Assembly (NCBI GenBank): GCA_005884825.1
Contig: VAZT01000287.1
Location: 1-10,276, forward strand
Length of the DNA stretch: 10,276 nt
Direction: 5' to 3'
Origin: Alphaproteobacteria bacterium
GTDB taxonomy: Bacteria; Pseudomonadota; Alphaproteobacteria; ATCC43930; CGMCC-115725
Of this stretch, positions 6,324 to 10,276 are shown in pieces. Positions within the stretch are counted from its first letter, which is position 1. The number at the start of each line of letters is the position of its first letter. Both the position numbers and the translations under genes were made by a program. The notes under the pieces were generated by a model, which did no database searches, was not told the origin of the DNA, and saw only the letters and a list, made by a program, of their open reading frames with translations.

Positions 6324-6352
6324 ACAGATCAGGAGACGCGCGCGGCTGTCAA
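6324..6352 (-). promoter_or_regulatory. Weak candidate sigma-70 promoter for TerB and the APH-like kinase
   Basis: A perfect TTGACA (6347-6352) overlaps the helicase stop codon, and 17 bases downstream lies ATCTGT (6324-6329), a poor -10. The -35 is exact but may be chance. Confidence 0.28.
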
Positions 6353-8595
6353 GGCGTATCCGCCGTCGGGTCCAAAAACCGGGATGTTGTCTCGGCCGCT
6401 TCCGCGAGCGGCAAGCGGGCAATCGCAACACCGTTGGGAAAGGCCGAGAGCAGGCGCGAAGGCAGCGCGCGATCGAGGATGACGAAGACGCCGCGATCGT
6501 CGGCGCGCCGGATCAGCCGGCCATAGGCCTGCCGTAGCCGCAGCCGGGCGATGCGATCGGCGTATTGCGGGCCGCCGAAGACCGGCTTGCGGGCGCGGTG
6601 CAGGACATCGGGGCGCGGCCACGGCACCCGATCGAAAACGATGAGGCGCAGCGCGCGCCCCGGGACATCGACGCCGTCGCGTACCGCGTCGGTGCCCAGC
6701 AGGCAAGAATCCTCCTCCGCCCGAAAGATGTCGACGAGGGTCGCCGTCGACATCGCGTCGACATGCTGGGCGAGGAGCATCAGGCCGCGCGCCTCGAGAG
6801 CGGGGGCAATGCGCTGATGCACGGCGCGCAACCGCGCAATCGCGGTGAACAGGCCGAGCGCGCCGCCGCGCGCCGCAACGAACAGGGAGGCGTAAGCCGC
6901 CGCCAACTGCCCAATGTCGTCGCGCGGAACATCGGTGACCATAAGGATCCGCGTCTGTGCCGGGTAATCGAACGGCGAGGCGATCCGAGCGGCGTCAGGG
7001 CTCACCGGCAAGTGCCGCAGACCGGTGCCGGCCTCGGCGCCGCGCCACGCCTGTTCGGGATCGGCTGCATCATCCGTTAAGGTTGCCGAGGTGACGACGA
7101 GGCCGTGCGCCGGCTGTGCCACAAGTGCGGCAAACGGGATGCCGGGGTCGACCCAGTTGCGGTTTACCGCGACGTCCGATTCCAACCCGTCAGTCCGGTC
7201 GATGGCGAACCACTCGATCGTATCGGCTCGGGGCCCTTCGAGGAGATCGCGAAGCAACCGGCTCCAGGCTGCGAGCTGCAGTCCGGCGCGGCGGTCGAGA
7301 CTGCGGATCGTCGCGTCGAGGCGCTGCCGCAAACTAGGCTCGGGCGGGTCGTCGGGATCCTCTAGCCGGGCTCGCAGCGCCTCGGACACCTTAAGCATCG
7401 CCGCGGCGAGCCGTTCGAGGCTTTCGGCCAGCCACACAGCGGCCTCGACCAGCCCCTCGATCGGCGGCCGCGCCTCGGCCTGCAGGCCGTAACCGCTATC
7501 GGCCAGCACGGCGCGCGCCAGCACCTGCTGGCGAACCTGCACGAGAAATCTTTCGAAGCCCTGATGGCCGCGCGCTTCAGCGACGCGCTGCGCCCAGCCG
7601 TTGCCGGGGAGAACGCGGGCGGCGGCGAGAACGTCGAGCAATGCCTTGGCGCCATTGTCGTCGCCTTCGACGAGATCGCCGATCCGGCGGCGCAGACCTC
7701 TGGCGCGCGAACGCCCGCCGGTTTCGGCGCCGACGATCCACCGCCGCAATTCACGCCCTTCCTGGCCCGATAGGCGCACCGAAAAGGCGCTGTCGGCGGC
7801 ATCCAACAGGTGGTGACCCTCGTCGAAAACATAGCGGGTCGGGATGGTCGCATCGTCGAGCCCGCCGAGGGCGGCCTGCGCCATGACCAGCGCATGGTTA
7901 GCGACGACGATGTGCGCCTGCCGCGCTTGACGGATGTTCTTCTCGACGAAACAGCGGCGAAAATGAGGGCAGGCCGAATGTATGCACTCGCCGCGGCGAT
8001 CGGCGAGCCAGCCGATCCGGCCGCGCCCGATGAGCTCGCCGAGCCACCCCGGAAAATCGCCGGCCACGATGTCCCCGGCCTCGCTCGCAGCGATCCAGCG
8101 GGCGATCAGCCCGAGATGCCCGGCCGGCCTTCCCGGCCGGCCCATCGCGGCGCCGAGCGCGTCCTCGTAATTCAGCAGACAGAGAAAATTCTCGCGCCCT
8201 TTGCGGATCACGACATTGCGCCGTTTGAGTGCAGGATCGGGATAGAGCCGGTCGAGCTCGCCGGCGATCTGAGTCTGCAGGTTGCGCGTGTAAGTCGAAA
8301 TCCAAACCGAGCCCCGGTTCTTCTCCGCCCAAAGGCTGGCGGCCGCGATGTAACCGAGCGTCTTCCCGACACCGGTGCCGGCTTCGGCAAGAACCGCTCG
8401 GGGCTGGTCGGGCTGATCGCGCGGAGCAAAGGCGGGGGTGACCGCTGCGGCGTAATCGCTTTGCTCCGGGCGCCGCTCGGCGGCCGCACCGAGCAGCTCG
8501 ACCAGCCGCGAGCGAGCCTCCTCGGGGCCCACCGGCTGGTTTCCGGGCGGCGGCGCCGGGGCCGGCTCCGACCATTCTTCGAGCCCTATCCACAC
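6349..8595 (-). CDS. ATP-dependent DNA helicase, DinG/XPD-like with iron-sulphur cluster
   Basis: This is a superfamily 2 helicase of the DinG/YoaA/XPD group, which unwinds DNA in the 5' to 3' direction and is linked to repair and damaged replication forks. Counting from the GTG at 8595 (748 residues), Walker A is EAGTGVGKT (71-79), the four cluster-ligand cysteines are at 139, 204, 209 and 215, the DEGH box is at 258-261, and motif VI QAYGRLIRR starts at 689. The frame stays open upstream to 9000, but that part is Arg/Ala/Pro-rich and is the shadow of another frame. The GTG start is a best guess: it overlaps the end of the upstream module by 10 bases, with a GAGG nearby, so coupled translation is possible. 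A TTG at 8601 is an alternative. Related helicases I recall are longer and carry the upstream module in the same frame. Confidence 0.88.
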   Translation of the reverse strand: MWIGLEEWSEPAPAPPPGNQPVGPEEARSRLVELLGAAAERRPEQSDYAAAVTPAFAPRDQPDQPRAVLAEAGTGVGKTLGYIAAASLWAEKNRGSVWISTYTRNLQTQIAGELDRLYPDPALKRRNVVIRKGRENFLCLLNYEDALGAAMGRPGRPAGHLGLIARWIAASEAGDIVAGDFPGWLGELIGRGRIGWLADRRGECIHSACPHFRRCFVEKNIRQARQAHIVVANHALVMAQAALGGLDDATIPTRYVFDEGHHLLDAADSAFSVRLSGQEGRELRRWIVGAETGGRSRARGLRRRIGDLVEGDDNGAKALLDVLAAARVLPGNGWAQRVAEARGHQGFERFLVQVRQQVLARAVLADSGYGLQAEARPPIEGLVEAAVWLAESLERLAAAMLKVSEALRARLEDPDDPPEPSLRQRLDATIRSLDRRAGLQLAAWSRLLRDLLEGPRADTIEWFAIDRTDGLESDVAVNRNWVDPGIPFAALVAQPAHGLVVTSATLTDDAADPEQAWRGAEAGTGLRHLPVSPDAARIASPFDYPAQTRILMVTDVPRDDIGQLAAAYASLFVAARGGALGLFTAIARLRAVHQRIAPALEARGLMLLAQHVDAMSTATLVDIFRAEEDSCLLGTDAVRDGVDVPGRALRLIVFDRVPWPRPDVLHRARKPVFGGPQYADRIARLRLRQAYGRLIRRADDRGVFVILDRALPSRLLSAFPNGVAIARLPLAEAAETTSRFLDPTADTP

Positions 8596-8993
8596 GCGCA
8601 ATCCTCGACCTCTTCCGCAAGCTTTTCGAGCAAAGCGCGTGCGACGGTGGCGAGGGTGACGCAAGCCTCGGGAGAGCTGGCCGGCGCCGGTAGGCCGAGT
8701 GCCTCGGCGAGACCGCGAGGCGTCGGCACGCAGAACCGCGCCGGATGAACAAATGCGAAGAGCTCGAGCAGATCGAGCGCAGGGAACCCCGGCATATCGA
8801 GCCGCCGTGCGGTAGCCGGGCCGTGGCACAGCATCGGTGTTTCGCGCTCCACGCGGCTGCGCGCGTCGGCCGGGGCAAGCGCTTCGATCTCGCCGTCGGG
8901 GTGGAGCCAGAGCACCTCCCGAAAACCGGCGACCAGTACCGGCGCATGTGGCACCAGCACCCGGCGCGGCACTCGATCGGGGGGTAGGGTCAT
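8586..8993 (-). CDS. N-terminal module of the DinG-like helicase, in a different frame
   Basis: This 135-residue frame (ATG at 8993) encodes the segment I associate with the start of alphaproteobacterial DinG-like helicases: an opening VLVAGFREVLWLHPDGEI, then LCHGPATARRL and DLLELFAFVHPARFCVPTPR. In the families I recall, it continues for some tens of residues and then joins the helicase region near the VWxxLxEW pattern. Here it ends with a TAG at 8586 just as the helicase frame reaches VWIGLEEWSE (8595 onward). That is what a small deletion of 3n+1 bases would produce. It could be a broken gene, a split gene expressed as two coupled proteins, or a sequencing error. No good ribosome site is seen before 8993. 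The module is real coding sequence; its status as a separate protein is not established. Confidence 0.62.
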   Translation of the reverse strand: MTLPPDRVPRRVLVPHAPVLVAGFREVLWLHPDGEIEALAPADARSRVERETPMLCHGPATARRLDMPGFPALDLLELFAFVHPARFCVPTPRGLAEALGLPAPASSPEACVTLATVARALLEKLAEEVEDCACG

Positions 8994-9136
8994 GAACCAT
9001 GATCTATCACATCCACAGCGCCGCCCTCACCCGCCTCCTTCGGTCGGCCCTTTTTCCGATAAACTGAAGCGGATCCGCCGGTATTCCGCGACGCCACGGC
9101 TCTGATCTAGAGCGGCTCGAGCGAAAGGCGGATTAG

Positions 9137-10237
9137 CTATAGATTGAACCGGAAGTGCATGATGTCGCCGTCTTGCACGATATAGTCGGCGCCTTCCAGC
9201 CGCATGCGGCCGGCGTCTTTTGCGCCTTGTTCGCCGCCATGAGCGACAAAATCGGCAAAGGTGATCGTTTCGGCGCGAATGAATCCCTTTTCGAAATCGG
9301 TGTGGATGCGGCCAGCGGCCTGCGGCGCTTTGGTGCCCCGCTCCACCGTCCAGGCGTGCGCCTCCTTTGGGCCGACGGTAAAAAACGTGATCAGATCGAG
9401 CAGCGTGTAACCGGCTCGGATCACCCGTGCCAGACCGGGCTCGTCGAGCCCGAGCGTCGCCAGAAACTCGCGCTTTTCATGGCCATCTGCGAGCTGCGCC
9501 AACTCCGCTTCGATCGCCGCCGAGATTACGACCGAGCCCGCGTCATGCCGAGCAGCATATTCGGCGACCCGGTCGCTTTCTGGGTTTCCCGAGGCGGCGC
9601 TCGCCTCCTCGACATTGGCGACGTAGAGAACCGGCTTGGCGCTCAACAGCTGCAATCCGTTGAGCTCCCTCTGCCGCTCGGGTCCGACGAGAACATCGCG
9701 CGCCGGCCTGCCTTGACGCAGCGCCTCCAGCACTGTCTCGGCGGCATCGAGCTGACCCTTGGCCTCGCGGTCGCCGCCGCGTGCCCGCTTCGCCATCTGC
9801 AGCACGCGGCGTTCCAGGCTCTCGAGATCGGCCAGCATCAATTCCGTCTCGACCGTCTCGGCGTCGCGGATCGGATCGACCGATCCCTCGACATGCACGA
9901 CATTGCCGTCGGGGAAACAGCGCAGGACATGGGCAATGGCGTCGACCTCGCGAACATGTCCGAGAAACTGGTTGCCGAGCCCTTCGCCACGAGCGGCGCC
10001 GCGGACCAAACCCGCGATATCGACAAATTCGAGCTGGGTCGGGACGATTTTTGCCGATTTGGCGAGGCGCGCCGCGATCTCCAATCGCTCGTCCGGTACG
10101 GCCACTCGCCCGAGATTGGGCTCGATCGTGCAGAATGGGTAGTTCGCCGCTTCCGCCGCAGCGGTCGCGGTCAGGGCGTTGAACAGGGTGGATTTGCCAA
10201 CATTCGGCAATCCGACAATGCCGCAACTGAAGCCCAT
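9137..10237 (-). CDS. ychF: YchF, ribosome-associated Obg-type ATPase
   Basis: The 366-residue protein matches YchF/OLA1 over its full length. The P-loop is GLPNVGKS (9-16), the switch II segment DIAGLVRG is at 73-80, and the G4 position reads NVEE (208-211) in place of NKxD, the change that makes YchF prefer ATP over GTP. The C-terminal TGS domain (about 278-363) ends in the conserved DYIVQDGDIMHFRFN. YchF binds ribosomes and affects translation and oxidative stress responses. The ATG at 10237 opens directly at MGFSCGIVGLP, the usual start, with AGAGGAA at 10249-10255, a rather long 11 bases upstream. The 143 bases after its stop carry no convincing terminator hairpin. In many bacteria pth lies upstream, but only about 40 bases of that side are visible. 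Confidence 0.97.
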   Translation of the reverse strand: MGFSCGIVGLPNVGKSTLFNALTATAAAEAANYPFCTIEPNLGRVAVPDERLEIAARLAKSAKIVPTQLEFVDIAGLVRGAARGEGLGNQFLGHVREVDAIAHVLRCFPDGNVVHVEGSVDPIRDAETVETELMLADLESLERRVLQMAKRARGGDREAKGQLDAAETVLEALRQGRPARDVLVGPERQRELNGLQLLSAKPVLYVANVEEASAASGNPESDRVAEYAARHDAGSVVISAAIEAELAQLADGHEKREFLATLGLDEPGLARVIRAGYTLLDLITFFTVGPKEAHAWTVERGTKAPQAAGRIHTDFEKGFIRAETITFADFVAHGGEQGAKDAGRMRLEGADYIVQDGDIMHFRFNL

Positions 10238-10276
10238 GTTTTGGGGTTTTTCCTCTTAAGACTGCGCGAGACCCGG

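Noticed and set aside
7810..8748. A 312-codon plus-strand frame opposite the helicase
   Set aside because: It is antisense to the helicase motifs, which are complete, and has no recognisable features of its own.
9007..9045. A short leader peptide (GTG after AGGAGG, seven codons) upstream of the helicase module
   Set aside because: It is only seven codons with no regulatory pattern, and a purine-rich run is expected by chance here.
9068..9080. A GCGGATCCGC palindrome after ychF as a terminator
   Set aside because: The 10-bp palindrome has no loop and no following T-run, so it cannot act as an intrinsic terminator.
10256..10276. The end of an upstream gene (possibly pth) finishing at TAA 10258-10256
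   Set aside because: Only six codons are visible, which is too little to identify a gene, although the position would fit pth before ychF.

Overview
The window is GC-rich, densely coded DNA from a bacterium that is most likely an alphaproteobacterium (Rhodospirillales-like). That placement rests on protein style: the DinG-like helicase with a phosphatase-free N-terminal module, the TerB protein followed by an APH-like/P-loop kinase, and the PP2C-kinase fusion. It has not been confirmed by any search.

Layout. Positions 1-244 (minus strand) hold the first 81 codons of an ammonium transporter of the Amt family. A 321-base intergenic region follows, with a well-formed nitrogen-control arrangement reading toward amt: a sigma-54 type -24/-12 promoter (336-350) and, about 108 bp upstream of its expected start, a perfect 17-bp palindrome with the geometry of an NtrC site (425-441). 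Plus-strand genes then run to 4288: a small secreted protein (566-901), a PP2C phosphatase/Ser-Thr kinase fusion with a C-terminal membrane anchor (989-2695), an intact IS1595-family insertion sequence (about 2721-3757), and two very small overlapping membrane-protein genes (3741-4019, 4016-4288). Fusions of this kinase type are known beside nitrate-assimilation genes in Proteobacteria, so the left part looks like a nitrogen-sensing neighbourhood into which an IS has jumped.

From 4331 to the right edge everything is on the minus strand. In transcription order it reads ychF (10237-9137), a DinG/XPD-type iron-sulphur helicase whose N-terminal module (8993-8586) and helicase body (8595-6349) lie in different frames, a TerB-family protein (6294-5890), and a bifunctional APH-like/P-loop kinase (5881-4331) only 8 bases downstream of TerB. 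These look like housekeeping and stress genes and are not obviously tied to the nitrogen block.

No RNA genes, CRISPR arrays or prophage genes were seen. The points most worth following up are the sigma-54/NtrC promoter, the frame break in the helicase, and the IS element, which lacks a visible target duplication and supplies the start codon of the membrane gene next to it.
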